The position numbers and the translations under genes were made by a program. Positions 23,310 through 33,994 of a DNA stretch of 64,000 bases are shown piece by piece. The stretch is from Deroplatys truncata (taxonomy: Eukaryota; Arthropoda; Insecta; Mantodea; Mantidae). The notes under the pieces are model-generated. The model had not been told where the DNA came from, made no database searches, and saw nothing but the letters and a program-made list of their open reading frames with translations. The stretch lies in NCBI GenBank assembly GCA_030765065.1, contig CM060990.1:669444118-669508117 (forward strand), read 5' to 3'. How positions within the stretch are numbered: position 1 is the stretch's first letter; every line of letters starts with the position of its first letter.

Positions 23310-23837
23310 TGTTACATGCTGGGCGAAGGCCAAAAGCGCTACCAGAAAATGATCAAATTAGATTACCCCAACACGCACATGGAGGGAGCGTAACTCGCTA
23401 GCAGCTAGAAGTCCGGGACCTTGTTGTGTAATTAAGGGGAAGGCGTGGGTTTTGGTATTACACAAAACATTACATAACACACATTACCTGGGATTTATTC
23501 ACAAAAAAGTTTGGCTTTTCTACATAATTAGCAAAGGAAAGAGGTTGAAGGGAGATACCACAGACCGCAAACCGGCCACACACGATCGTTCCAACTACCA
23601 CTTACTCTCGAGTGACGGTAACTTTTCCCCCACCAACCGTGTCAAGCCAAGCCAGACAGGGTTGACGTCATACCAGACAATTTCAAACAGATCTCTCCCT
23701 TTGGCGTGGTCCGCGCCAAAAGGAGTGACCGATAAGCCGAAATATAACTAAAGAGACTCAATAATGCTACGTCTGGTAGCAACAATACAACACAACAGTG
23801 CGTCTGGCAATGACAATGAACTTAATGATACGCCACA
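23310..23837. mobile_element. Solo LTR family T, copy 1
   Basis: 528 bp, TGTTACATGCTGGG...ACGCCACA, with a perfect 4-bp duplication ATAT at 23306-23309 and 23838-23841. It contains a near-palindromic GGCGTGGTCCGCGCCAAAAG block. A second copy is at 40983. No coding region; orientation was not determined. Confidence 0.75.
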
Positions 23838-24076
23838 ATATATAACTTCAAGCACTAGCTTTACTCGTCATCACTTATAAGAACTATTTTTACATACATA
23901 ACTAAATAAAATCGTGTTTTGTATAGTTTATCCACGAAAAATTCTTTCTAATGACAATGTAATGTAAAACTGAAGTAAATATTTACACTCAAAGAGGACA
24001 CATTTACTGGACATTATTTTAATAATCTGTTCAATCTCCATTCCTGTCCAATACCTGATTTAGCTGCCTAGGCACC

Positions 24077-25282
24077 TGAGGTAGTATTTTAATACCTGAA
24101 TAATTTCAATTGTATTTTATAAAAGTAAATTCAATAACAGCCCGCCTTGAAACAATATGTATGTAATAATTATTTAAATTGTATATAACAGTCATTGCAA
24201 ATGCTTATTTTTATTGTAAACATGTTTTATTAATGTTATGTGAATACATTATATACTTTAGTAATGCAAGAGCTGTGAGAATAATTAGTTTTAAGTTGCT
24301 AACAATGAGGTAATAATGAGGTAACATTGTAGCAATAATGAGTTAGAGTGTTTGAAAATTACTAGTCATGATTAAAGCAAACGATAAGGTAAATTCAGTT
24401 ACAGTTTAAAATTAGCCAATCAGTTGCAAGAAAAAAGTTTAAATAAAATGCAGATATTCTATTGGACTAGAATTAGCCAATCAGAGACTTGAAATACTGA
24501 ATCTTACGAGTTTTAACAGTTAAAAGTTGCTCAGTTGCTGGCAAGCCTTCGTAGTGAACAGATGGAAGATGTGTTCTCTACGTGTGAATCGTAAAACAAG
24601 TATACGCGCTAAGTGAAAGTATTGAAGATTCTCACAGTTCTTAAAAAGTGTAGTGCTTTATAAAAATGTGCAAGAATTAATAAAAGAAATGAATTTAAAA
24701 AGTTAAATTCTCTGATGTCTACAATCATTGTCACAACGCACCCTAACTAAGATATACCTGGCTCTACAAACAAGACTGACGCAGCCGAGGCAAATTCAAA
24801 CATAAATAATATAGAGAAGCAGTGTTAATAAAAAAGTAAAATATTATAGTGTAAAACTTGGAGTGTAATAACAAAAAAAAACACATCTTAAAATCAGCTT
24901 CTCGTACGTAGCAGCATATTGCGTAATAACAGTAACTATTACGTAATCAACAAATTCAAACCGACGCCCAAAGCGTGTTCCAGGAACTCCTTAAATGCAA
25001 CTAAATAAATATTACGTAAAATATAATTACGTAAGCATAATCTTCAACTTAAATAAAAATTACGTAATAAACATTCTACTTCTAGTTGACTCCCATACGT
25101 GGGGCAGTTAAAATTACGTAACCTAATAAAACAAAAGCAGCACAACATAACCTTCTTCAAGTTTAAATAATTTACGTAACAAAACAACAAACTTCTTCAA
25201 GTTGACTTCCCAAGCGTGGAGCTAAATAACGATCTTCAAGTTTACGTAAAAATAATTACGTAATAACAAAACAACCACTTCA
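24077..25282 (+). mobile_element. LTR-like element family A, copy 3 (longest)
   Basis: 1,206 bp from TGAGGTAGTATTTTAA to CAACCACTTCA, with flanks CACC (24073-24076) and CACT (25283-25286), a 4-bp duplication with one mismatch. It is longer than its relatives because of extra distal units near 24900-25270, which carry TTACGTAA and CCCAWACGTGG words. No protein is encoded. Confidence 0.8.
24939..25263. promoter_or_regulatory. Array of eight TTACGTAA palindromes
   Basis: Perfect TTACGTAA begins at 24939, 25012, 25027, 25060, 25114, 25172, 25242 and 25256. This is the consensus site of PAR/E4BP4-type bZIP factors (VRI, PDP1 and C/EBP relatives in insects). Other copies of the family have one or a few sites. 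The role of this array is inference. Confidence 0.7.
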
Positions 25283-25575
25283 CACTGAATACTCGTCGCC
25301 CTCTGGTAACTCTTGTCATGAAATGTACGAACATTTGCGTTTAGAGTCAAAGTTCTTCAAGCATCTAAGTGATTCAATTCCTAGGCGGCTAAATGAGGTA
25401 TTAGACAAGAATGGAGATTGGACAGAATATTAGAATAATGCCTAGTAAACGTGTTCTCTCTGAGAGTAAAAGTAAAAGATAATGAGATAAACTCGAGCTA
25501 CGTCTTGGTCCGTATTGGTCCGCTCGACAGAGCTTAGGAATCTCAGCCCGTCCAAACCTCTATAAATTGCATTCA

Positions 25576-26535
25576 CTCTTAGGTTGATCCGCGCCAAAAC
25601 AAACGCATATGACCAGTGCACCGTGGTACAACACTGTAGCAATGTGTGCAGGAAAATAGTCCCATGTTAATAATCTAAATTTTAGAATGAATGCATCCTG
25701 AAATGGTATAATATTCTATACAAATTCTTAAAAGTTTAATTAACGCTAATGTGTACCTTTAAACAGAGCTACAAGTCCCAAAATGCAATTAATATACGTA
25801 CCTGCCATCCGGATATGCCCAGAATATTGTTTGTAGTCAGAAACCTGCAGTTTCTGTTTAGTATCATGGCGGACGGTGATTTGCTCTTGCGTTTTCGTCG
25901 ACTTACGTAAACCATAAGCGGACAAACCATTGACTAGTGGTAATAAAACAATAGAATTGGAAGTTTATTGTAAGTTATGTGAGAAATATCTAACACTTCC
26001 ACTGAAATAAATGGTGAAATTAACTTCTGAGTTCACCAGTATTTCGAGAACAAGTATAAACAATGCTCGTTTAAGAAAAATCTGAAACGGAAAAGTGGTT
26101 ACACGCGGGAAAAACAGAAAGCTTTAGAAATAAGCAATGCAAGAATGGTACAAGAATGTTATTCACGTAACAATATACAATTTCTTTTTTAAAAATGAGC
26201 CGCTGACATTTGATAAAAGTGCCGCTACCAGAGAGCGAATAAATTAAGATATCGCATACCTGTTACTTTCTTTTTCGCTCGTTTCTTTTCGAACTAACTA
26301 TTATTATATGTGCAAACATTTATTTTGTTGCAAATATCAATCTTATCAACTTCAACCCTAACAGAGTATGCTAGTCACCGTTTAAGTTGTCGGACAACGT
26401 TCTCTTTGCCTGTACACTATCACATGTTCGTGAAAATATGACAGTATTTCTGCCGCGAATGGCGTAAGGATACATTACAACGGTGCACTGGTCACCTGGG
26501 TTTTGTTTTGGTGCGGATCAACCTAAGAGTGAATA
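25576..26535. mobile_element. DNA element with about 60-bp inverted repeats
   Basis: ATTCACTCTTAGGTTGATCC at 25576 returns inverted at about 26516-26535, and similarity continues inward for about 60 bp through GACCAGTGCACCG. The 0.96-kb interior has no transposase frame, so it is a non-autonomous element. The class and duplication are unresolved. Confidence 0.65.
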
Positions 26536-27547
26536 CAGAGTAGTACTAAATTATGTCTCTCTATCGCATCTTTAGAAGGGTTTTGTCACTGATACGGTGG
26601 CTATTAATGTATTTTTCGTTTAGTGTTTACAATTATTAACTCAGTTCATAAATTCACTGCATTCTCCTATTATCCCTCTCAATTCCTGAAATCGTATACG
26701 TTAAATTATGACTTCCTCGCTTTTCGCTCTTAAATAGATGATTTCATTGTGGATTTTATGTAGGGTGATTAATTGAAACAAATATTTACAATGTATATTA
26801 AACATTCATTTTATATAGGTATGTAAATTAACAAACATGTGGGGTTATGCCAATATTATTTCATTTTATACGACACAGGAATAAATTGAATTTCTTTAAA
26901 ATGATATCCCCTTAATGACCTCCGTTTCTGCAATCCGCCAGACTATAATACAATGATTAGAATTACAGCGTAGGTAAGGATTAAGGATTTTTTGTTTAAT
27001 TTTTCCTTCAGGAGGCCTCAAAAAGTACATTTTCAGTGAAATCGAGATATCAATACTTGTGTCCAATGCAATACTTCCTAGAAAAGCATATTAATGCCTA
27101 TAGTATTAAGGTACTGTTGACTAAACTTGGGCATTTATTTACATCTTCTATACGTTTGTTTAAATAAGACCTTAGTTCGTTTAACACGATTGCACCATGA
27201 TATGGAATGAAACTTAGTATTAAAATATGCAATACAGTAACTTCTTGACAATAACAAACTTAATACAAAATTGCAATTCAAAGCTGCTTCTAAAGGAGCC
27301 TTCATCTGGCATACACTACTTTATATTACTCTAAAGCTAAATGGTTTAATGGAAAGGATGGATGAAGAGAGTCAACACGCATTAATAGAAGAGGCATTTT
27401 TAAATAAAAAGGTATTAGTTTTAAAGAAGCAACAAAATTATGTTGTTGCTTTGATACTCTATGTGCTATGACTTTGAGTTACAACTAACACATAAGACTC
27501 TTTCCAAGATAGTATACTGGGTGCAGAAAATTATTGTAGAGTAAAAA
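26536..27547. other. Mostly unassigned; short repeat piece near 26985-27095
   Basis: It contains CAGTGAAATCGAGATATCAA and the ATACTTCCT block shared with the repeat at 19700-20215. The rest is AT-rich without coding signal. Confidence 0.35.
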
Positions 27548-27775
27548 GACGGAGGGCGATGCATTTTTTTCTGGCGTAAAAATCCTTAGCATGATTTTCT
27601 TCAGAAGGAAAGTAAAGCCGGTGGTTCCGTAACGTGGATTTATGGCACGTAACAAAACTTCAAGCCTGATAAAGAGGTCTCTGAGTAAAATTTTCGGTCT
27701 TTCACGCCCAATATAGGATGGGACGCTAAGAACCAAAATCGTTAAGGAGCGTCCATAAATAAAACTCAATTTCTT
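27548..27775 (+). mobile_element. SINE family 2, 5'-truncated copy
   Basis: It starts within the CGGAGGGCGATG segment, so the tRNA-like head is missing, and runs to GGAGCGTCCATAAATAAAACTC. The 114-codon antisense frame across it is not a gene. Confidence 0.8.
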
Positions 27776-27884
27776 TTGTAAAATGGTAGTACCAAAATAG
27801 CCATTTTGAAGATTGGAACAAGAAGGCACAGGAGCTTTTTAACTGTGCTAAATCCTACAACATTAAATCCGTCATGTTAGACTA

Positions 27885-28125
27885 TCTGTCTTGACCATTT
27901 ACTGCTAGTACTGTCAATCACTTAAAACTAGATACAATGATAAAATACTCATTTACATTATAAATGCTATGATAAAGTAATTTTCGTTTAAGGTGTGTTT
28001 TGAATTGCGCACAGCCTGTTGGTAGGCTATTATACAACTTCAAAGACATTAAATTCAAATTGTTTTGGCTCGTCGCATAATTACAAAGGTAATTTCCGAT
28101 ATAATTAAAATTTCTGGTCTCATAG
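27885..28125 (-). pseudogene. LINE ORF2 C-terminal remnant
   Basis: On the minus strand: NLNLMSLKLYNSLPTG...FKTHLKRKLLYHSIYNVNEYF. This matches the shared end of jockey-type ORF2 proteins (LYN-LP ... FK..LK..LL...FYSxxEF). The upstream frame is broken, and no endonuclease or catalytic reverse transcriptase block is present. It is a 5'-truncated, decayed copy. Confidence 0.65.
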
Positions 28126-28750
28126 TTTAAAATCGGTATTCTTTTTTAAGTTCACTAAACAGTGGAGAATATGCAGGGTCTTCAGTATAAAACCTGACCG
28201 CTCGTATGGATTTTGCGTCTGAGTAGCACGACATGCCACAGCCGGGCATGCCAGTACTCTGTCTTCGCTTCTTAAATCTGTATTCCTGCAAACCTGTAAA
28301 TAAAATATAACAATATAAACTCTTCCCACGTACAAAATGCTGTACATGTTGTTCTTCCGCATCTAAACAAGCCTTGTACTTAGAAAATACATTTATGCAC
28401 TGAACCAGTAGTCTCAAATTTATTTACAAGATCATGAATTGGAGTTCTGGAAGGAGGAAAGTTCAAGATGAATTCTTCACCAATGCCACAAGGCGATTCG
28501 TATTTAAAGTAACATTTGCATACAAAGATTAGAACAAACATTAGAACTCCATCTCATCTGCGCAAAAGAAAGTGGACTTCTGACGGTAATGACTAGGTGG
28601 TAACTGAAGGACAGAAATCCTGTCGTGAGTGCGGGGTGTGTGGAGTGGAGAAGCAAGCACTGATGCACAACACGGTGCGACCAGTAAGGTTTCATACCGA
28701 GGACCCAGGATATAGAAGGCAGAGTACGTATTTGGAGAGATTTAAACAAA
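28126..28750. repeat. Inverted pair of related segments
   Basis: The minus strand at about 28165-28260 and the plus strand at about 28625-28710 both encode a segment ending in VRFxTEDPxY preceded by a Cys-rich stretch. They look like inverted, diverged copies of one coding piece. I do not recognise the protein family. Confidence 0.4.
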
Positions 28751-29074
28751 AGTTTACACTTTTCAATATGTTTGACCTTAATTATTATCCTAACAGCTTC
28801 CTTCTGGAGTTAAAATAAAATATTAGCAGAAGCATGGTTAACCCACAACAAAGTGGCTGTCTATAAAAGCATAATATACAGTAATAATACATTTATATGA
28901 ACATTAGATGACATATGGCGTAAAATAAAGGACCTTCAGTTACCATCTTAGCAAACATATTTATGTGGTAATCCCAGCTTCATCTATAATTGAGGAATAT
29001 ACCTAAACATTTAATATTAGTATAAATTTGTTCAATTTTAGTGAACACTGTTTATGGTGTAAAATATAATTTGA
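28751..29074. other. Unassigned, no gene seen
   Basis: AT-rich. It could include decayed mitochondrial sequence downstream of cox2, but I could not align a tRNA or atp8. Confidence 0.3.
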
Positions 29075-29215
29075 AATTCAATTAAGAAAGTTATTGATTA
29101 AAGTTCTTTCAATTACAATAGGCATAAAACTGTGATTTGCTCCACAAATTTCTGAACATTGGCCGTAAAAAACCCCAGGACGATTAAATCAAAATATTGC
29201 TTGATTTAATCAGAT
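29075..29215 (-). pseudogene. cox2: Nuclear mitochondrial insertion: 3' end of cox2
   Basis: On the minus strand it reads [17 protein letters not shown], then [17 protein letters not shown], and ends NFLN-I. This is the C-terminus of cytochrome oxidase subunit II with its copper-A ligands in CSEICGANH. Both dashes are TGA, read as Trp in the invertebrate mitochondrial code; NWI is the normal end in insects. In the nuclear code these are stops, so the piece is a dead mitochondrial fragment of about 140 bp. Upstream cox2 sequence is lost or scrambled, and flanking mitochondrial genes were not identified. Confidence 0.85.
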
Positions 29216-29949
29216 GTAACTAAAATGGACTCTTGTACAGTACTACTCACTGTCACTAGGTGTGTCTAATGTTCAGTGCCACATTTGTGTTCTGAAGCCT
29301 ACTGGATGGTACGGTAATACCGAACACTCGTGTTGTTCATTAGATGAGACAGTATGTACACACTTGTAGTGCGAGTTACATTTAATTTTGACTGGCAAAT
29401 GAAGATTTTTCATGAAGTCAGATTTCAATTATGTTCATGCAGCGCTCCTGCAGTGTTTTTCAGTACCACTGCGACAAACTCTGAGGAACGATGATCTCAC
29501 AGAGGGGAACCTTTTTTGTCGAGCAACCACCATCCTCCGACGAATCGTTACGGAGCTATTCACCCCTGTTTAAAGAGTATCCGGTAGGATAGGTTTGAGA
29601 GACTCAGCCAGTACACTTTGACTCTCTGTTTGTTTACAACCGCTAAATCAAGCGACATCACCTCTTTCTTGTCCCGTACGTCTGGTTAGGTTCGGTAGGT
29701 CTGAGATGCACAGCCCAGTTTAACTCAAACGGGGTAAGACAGAACTTTCACTAAAGGATGGGGATGAAATAGTGCAACTTGGCACTATTTAGCCGTTATA
29801 TAAAGTATATCTCAAATTTTCAAATATTTTTTCTAAAAGTCTCCTGAAAGAAAGAAACATAAGTTTTATTTTGCAGTTCCTATCTTTAATTGTCACTTTC
29901 TGGCTGCGAATAATTAAAGGTGATCAAACAACTCTGAGAGCAATATGTT
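29216..29949. other. Unassigned, no gene seen
   Basis: No recognisable coding region or repeat. The boundaries of the mitochondrial insertion on this side are unclear. Confidence 0.3.
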
Positions 29950-30780
29950 ATCGTCATCAAATGAACAACATAGAGCATCCAAAATGGTGGGCGGCGGGGT
30001 TGCAACGCGAATTATCAAAAATTGGCTTAAATGATATCTGACAAACGGGTAATGAAAATACACACAGTGCCGTGAGAAAGGTCAAAAGACGACTATGCGA
30101 TATAAACAGGCAGAAAATAGAATCTGAATGTAGACAAAGATCAACATTGGAGCTACAAAATGAAATAAAAACTAGGTGGGGTAAGGAAACATATTTTGGA
30201 ATTGAGTATAAAACAGAGGACGGGAATAGCATGGCTTAGGTTGGGAGGGTGGAAAGCTCGCAAGATTGTTGATGATGATGGCAGGAGGATTTGCCATTAT
30301 GCGGGGAACAAGAAGACTGGACGCATATTTTGGCAGCATGCGTGCAGACGGAGGGTATTAGGAAAAAACTATTACCGGAAGTATTTTTGGCTTCCAACAG
30401 ACGGAGGACAGCATGCTGGGACACGATTCTAAACAGCCAAAACTGGCCAAGCTTGGGCACATACTTAATGGAAGTACGTGTACTAAGAGATAAGGTGTTT
30501 ATGTAATTTTTCTTTAAACATATGTGGTGCTTGAGTACTTGTGCGCGACTGTGTGTGTGTGTGTGTGTTTGAGTGTGTGATTCAGAGTGTTTTTTTCAAT
30601 TTTATATGTATGTATATAGTGCGGTGATTATAAAAAAAAAATTGTTTTCTGGTTGATACTGCAAGTGACGTATACAGACCAGGTATTTTTTAGAGAGCAT
30701 GTACGGTCTTATGACCCATGTGACTGTTTTATGCAATTAATGTAATACTAAATACTTAATAAATACCACCACTACCACTA
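29950..30780 (+). pseudogene. LINE ORF2 3' end with zinc-knuckle-like motif
   Basis: Two overlapping frames give RTGIAWLRLGGWK and then LPLCGEQEDWTHILAAC...IRKKLLPEVFLAS...LGTYLMEVRVLRDKVF. Together they match the C-terminal region of non-LTR reverse transcriptase ORF2 proteins, with the usual C-X2-C-X7-H-X4-C finger whose first Cys has become Leu. A frameshift separates the parts. The 3' tail has a GT repeat (30551-30568) and ends near TACCACCACTACCAC. The copy is 5'-truncated. Confidence 0.7.
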
Positions 30781-30794
30781 AAAATATCTCAAAT

Positions 30795-31560
30795 TCATTG
30801 TGCGAGAGAGTTTCGCGGTAATATGAGAGACTCCCAATCGGGAGGTTCAGGATTCGATTCTCGTTGGACTGGCCACTCTGGCCTTGGGTTTTATTGTCGT
30901 CCTCCGTGGTGCAGTGGTTACCATGCTAGCTTCTAGTTCCCAAGGTCGCAGGTTCAAATCCGGCGGAGGGCAATGGATATTTTGGGGCGTAAAAATCCTT
31001 AACATGGATTCCTACGGAAGGGAAGTAAAGCCCGATGGTCCCGTGTTGCAGAATCTCAAGCATGACAAAGAGGCCTCTGAGAAAAATTACCGATCTTTCA
31101 CGCCCAATATAGAATGGGACGCTAAGGACCACACCAGTTAAAGAGCGTCCATAAAACCCCATGTAATTTAATTTGGGTTTTATTGCGGGTTTCCCTGGTT
31201 GGTAGGCAACTGCTGGGGTAGATTATATAATACCGCGAATTTTCCTATTCAATTTCCTGACATTTCCATTTCCTTTTCATGTTTTAGGGTCGAAGGGTCA
31301 GCTGAGTGACGGCGGGTGATGGGGTTTGCTTTGAGAAGCTTTCTGCTCTGGCATTCGCAGTGTGACAGGCCTCCAGAGAGACTTCTCGGCGGGGAGAGGC
31401 AGGCCTGTGAGGGGGGGGGTCCCACCGGTGTCAGGAGTAACATTTGGAGACGTTAACGACCCCGTCTGCGTGCGAGCTTCACCTCTTCCTCTGAAAGTTT
31501 TCAGGAGCACTACAGGCCTTCATGTATGCTAATGTGATGAAATTCTTCTCCGTTCCTGAA
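30795..31560 (+). mobile_element. SINE family 4, interrupted copy
   Basis: A degenerate tRNA-like head ends in GGTTCAGGATTCGATTC. GGCCACTCTGGCCTTGGG follows, resumed after the nested element by CGGGTTTCCCTGGTTGG. The same order occurs uninterrupted at 56772 (CCACTCTGGTCCATGG...GGTTTCCCTGG). The body is GC-rich; the 3' end is approximate. Confidence 0.65.
30897..31172 (+). mobile_element. SINE family 2, nested full-length copy
   Basis: 276 bp with head GTCGTCCTCCGTGGTGCAGTGG, box B GGTTCAAATCC and the family tail. It lies between perfect 13-bp duplications TTGGGTTTTATTG (30884-30896 and 31173-31185) inside the family 4 SINE, so family 2 moved after family 4 here. Confidence 0.93.
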
Positions 31561-32410
31561 AACCACATCTCAAATTCTCTGTAAGTTTGTTACAGTGTAT
31601 AAACAGCATTAAATTTTTTAAACACAGCTGGATCATTTGAAAATATTCTGCAATATGACTCCGTGAATTTACACCGTTATCATTCTGAATCAGCTTGGTT
31701 TTCTATCTGAGCTGGGTATGAAAAGGTTAGATTTTTCATAAAATTATACATAACGAATAACAGGTACACCGTGATGAATTTAGAGCCCTTAAACTCTTTT
31801 TAATAAAACAAAAAGCGTAAGAAAACAGTTTCAGAAAATTTTAGGTTGTAAATAAATTTCCGAAGTTGTGGTGTAAAATGGACAGTTCCAAAGTAAAAAA
31901 TACAACTTTTAAAATAATTATTTTATCAGTCCATATGCCCAAGTTACTGTACACTCAAGAATGAATGCGCCTTTGTTATGGGACTTGGTATGCACTAGTC
32001 CCACTAAAAGAATAGGCTATAGCAAGGATGGCAAAAATGGCTTTCTCTCTCGAGTCATCAAATACGCAACACGCACTACACCACTCAGCAGCATATGGAA
32101 AACAAATGAATAGACAGCTAGAAAATGAATGGCGCCTGCGAGTCACACTGCCTCGCGAGTCCCGCTTTTTGCCACCACTGTGCTATAGCTTTAGGAATTA
32201 TTTTCCCCATAGAACAGGTTTTATAATGAGAAAGCAAGTAAAAACGAGTCGCGTATAATTGTTGTGAATAGAGAACGTTACAAGTTTTTATAAACCAAAC
32301 TCTTCTGACACCTTTATTATTTACGAAATTTCCATAGGTGGATATTTAGGGACCTGCAGCACTGTTTTTTTTATTGTTTATCTTGTGGTAAAGGAGGCAG
32401 TGTTTGATAT
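31561..32410. other. Unassigned, no gene seen
   Basis: AT-rich with short frames. No repeat or domain was recognised. Confidence 0.3.
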
Positions 32411-32958
32411 TGTAACACAGCAGTTTTGGCCCAAGGTTGTTGGGAGGTCGGCGCAGATAAGTCGGAGGCAAACAAGAGATAAGTAATAATCGCGCCCGTA
32501 GAAACCTTAAGAGCTACTAGCAGATAACCAGAGTATTCTGGAAGTTTATTTCCCCCCTACAGAACCTGGATCGAGAATTTCTGTGGAAGAAGAGTCAGTT
32601 AGCAAGTGCCTTTTCGGTGTGACATCAAGTGCGGTTCTACAAGTGAGTTTGTAACCACAACTGTGACGTGCATTGAGTGCTGTTGCAGGAGAGATTGGAG
32701 AAGTCTTGTGTTCACGTCTCCAACGAGGGAACCATCCGGAAGAATTTTCTAAGTCGTGCGTATTGCATTACGCCACTACGTCAAAAAACAAAATTGAAGT
32801 GACGGGATAGTGAACTAGTTCACATTGATGAAGTAACAGTGTGAACTAAGTGAAGTCCCAGCGAAGTTGAACTAGATAATACAGTGAAGTGACACTAAGA
32901 GCATTAGAGAGGTGACTGTGAGAAAAAAAGGGACAAGGTCGCAATATATTACATTACA
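32411..32958 (+). mobile_element. LTR family H, copy 2
   Basis: It begins TGTAACACAG and ends ACATTACA, and shares with 39475-39924 the blocks GGGAGGTCGGCGC, CAGGAGAGATTGGAGAAGTC and GTGAACTAGTTCAC. The heat-shock region has decayed to TTCTGGAAGTTT near 32536 and the TATA box is not clear. No duplication was confirmed. Confidence 0.6.
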
Positions 32959-33139
32959 ATTATGGATCTCTGATAGCAATTGAAACTCGCAAGCTTAAGA
33001 AGAGCAGGCAGGTATCACGGGAGCAGGGAAGGGATTCTGCTGATCAATAAATAACCTGGTCCGATATTTCCATATATGTAATTCGGTAATATCCTTCGCG
33101 TTAAGGAGTAATCGTCGTCATCCACACGGTTTGAACATC
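32959..33139. other. Short unassigned spacer
   Basis: Nothing recognised between the LTR copy and the LINE fragment. Confidence 0.3.
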
Positions 33140-33341
33140 AGGCCCGTTCCATCCCCATGGAATACTCACTCCATCTTAATTTTGGACGTCTAAAAGGTCT
33201 AGCACTCCTTTTGTTCCAAGTTCTCCTCTCATTTCTTTACACTTTTTATATTCAATTAAAGACACACCATCCCCTGATCTTAGAAACCTCATTTATGATG
33301 TTTCTACTCTCCATTCATCTCTTTTTTTAGCTTCCCAAGTA

Positions 33342-33628
33342 TCGTCCTCCATGGTGTAGTGGTTACCATACTAGTCTCTAGTTCCCGAGGTCACGGGTTC
33401 AAACTCGTCGGAGGGCGATGGATATTTTTCGGGCGTAAAAATCCTTAGCATGTCTTCCTTCGGAAGGGAAGTAAAGCCGGTGGTCCCGTGTCGTAGATTT
33501 ACGGCATGTAAAAGAATCTCAAGTCCAATAAGGAGGCCTCTGAGCAAAATTACCGGTCTTTCACGCCCAATATAGAATGGGACTCTAAGGACTACAGCAG
33601 TTAAAGAGCGTCCATAAATAAAACTCAA
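33342..33628 (+). mobile_element. SINE family 2 inside the LINE
   Basis: Full-length copy with head ATCGTCCTCCATGGTGTAGTGG, box B GGGTTCAAAC and tail GAGCGTCCATAAATAAAACTC. It is antisense to the LINE and interrupts it between the LYGAE and EAKKRDE segments. No clear duplication remains. Confidence 0.85.
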
Positions 33629-33994
33629 TTTAGTGTTTCTCTGCACCATAAAGAAATATTGGCAACACCGCTGAGTTATAAAATTTTAATTGCGTTTTTT
33701 TATTACTGCATTGCTTCGGCATCTTCTTATGTTTCCATAAACATATTGGTATTTAATTAGTTTTTCCTTCTGTGTGCTTCTGATCTATTATGTTGGAAGC
33801 CAATAAACGCAATTGTTTTAGTTTTGTGAAGTTTTAAAATTATATTGTTTTGTTATTTTATATAACTTATGTACAGCAATCTGAAGGTTATTCGAATTAG
33901 CCACTAGCACATGGTCATCCGGAAACAATAAACATTCCATAGGTGATGCATTAATAATGAAATTGCAATTTAACATTGGCGTCGATAAGAAATA

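Larger units (their letters stand above)
23975..25470. mobile_element. Foldback/MITE-like element interrupted by LTR A
   Basis: The left arm (23975-24072) and right arm (25385-25470) are inverted repeats of about 90-100 bp, sharing CAATCTCCATTCYTGTCYAATACCT and CTAGG. Between them lies the LTR A insertion at 24077-25282. Without it the element is only about 290 bp, a size usual for a MITE. The outer ends and duplication are not resolved. Confidence 0.65.

Noticed and set aside
30897-30975. tRNA gene from the GTGGTGCAGTGGTTA...GGTTCAAATCC boxes
   Set aside because: It is the head of SINE family 2, repeated at 21.5 and 33.3 kb and bounded by 13-bp duplications.
33371-33649. 92-codon minus-strand frame, also similar at 21229, 27485 and 30926
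   Set aside because: The repeated peptide is the antisense translation of SINE family 2, not a conserved protein.
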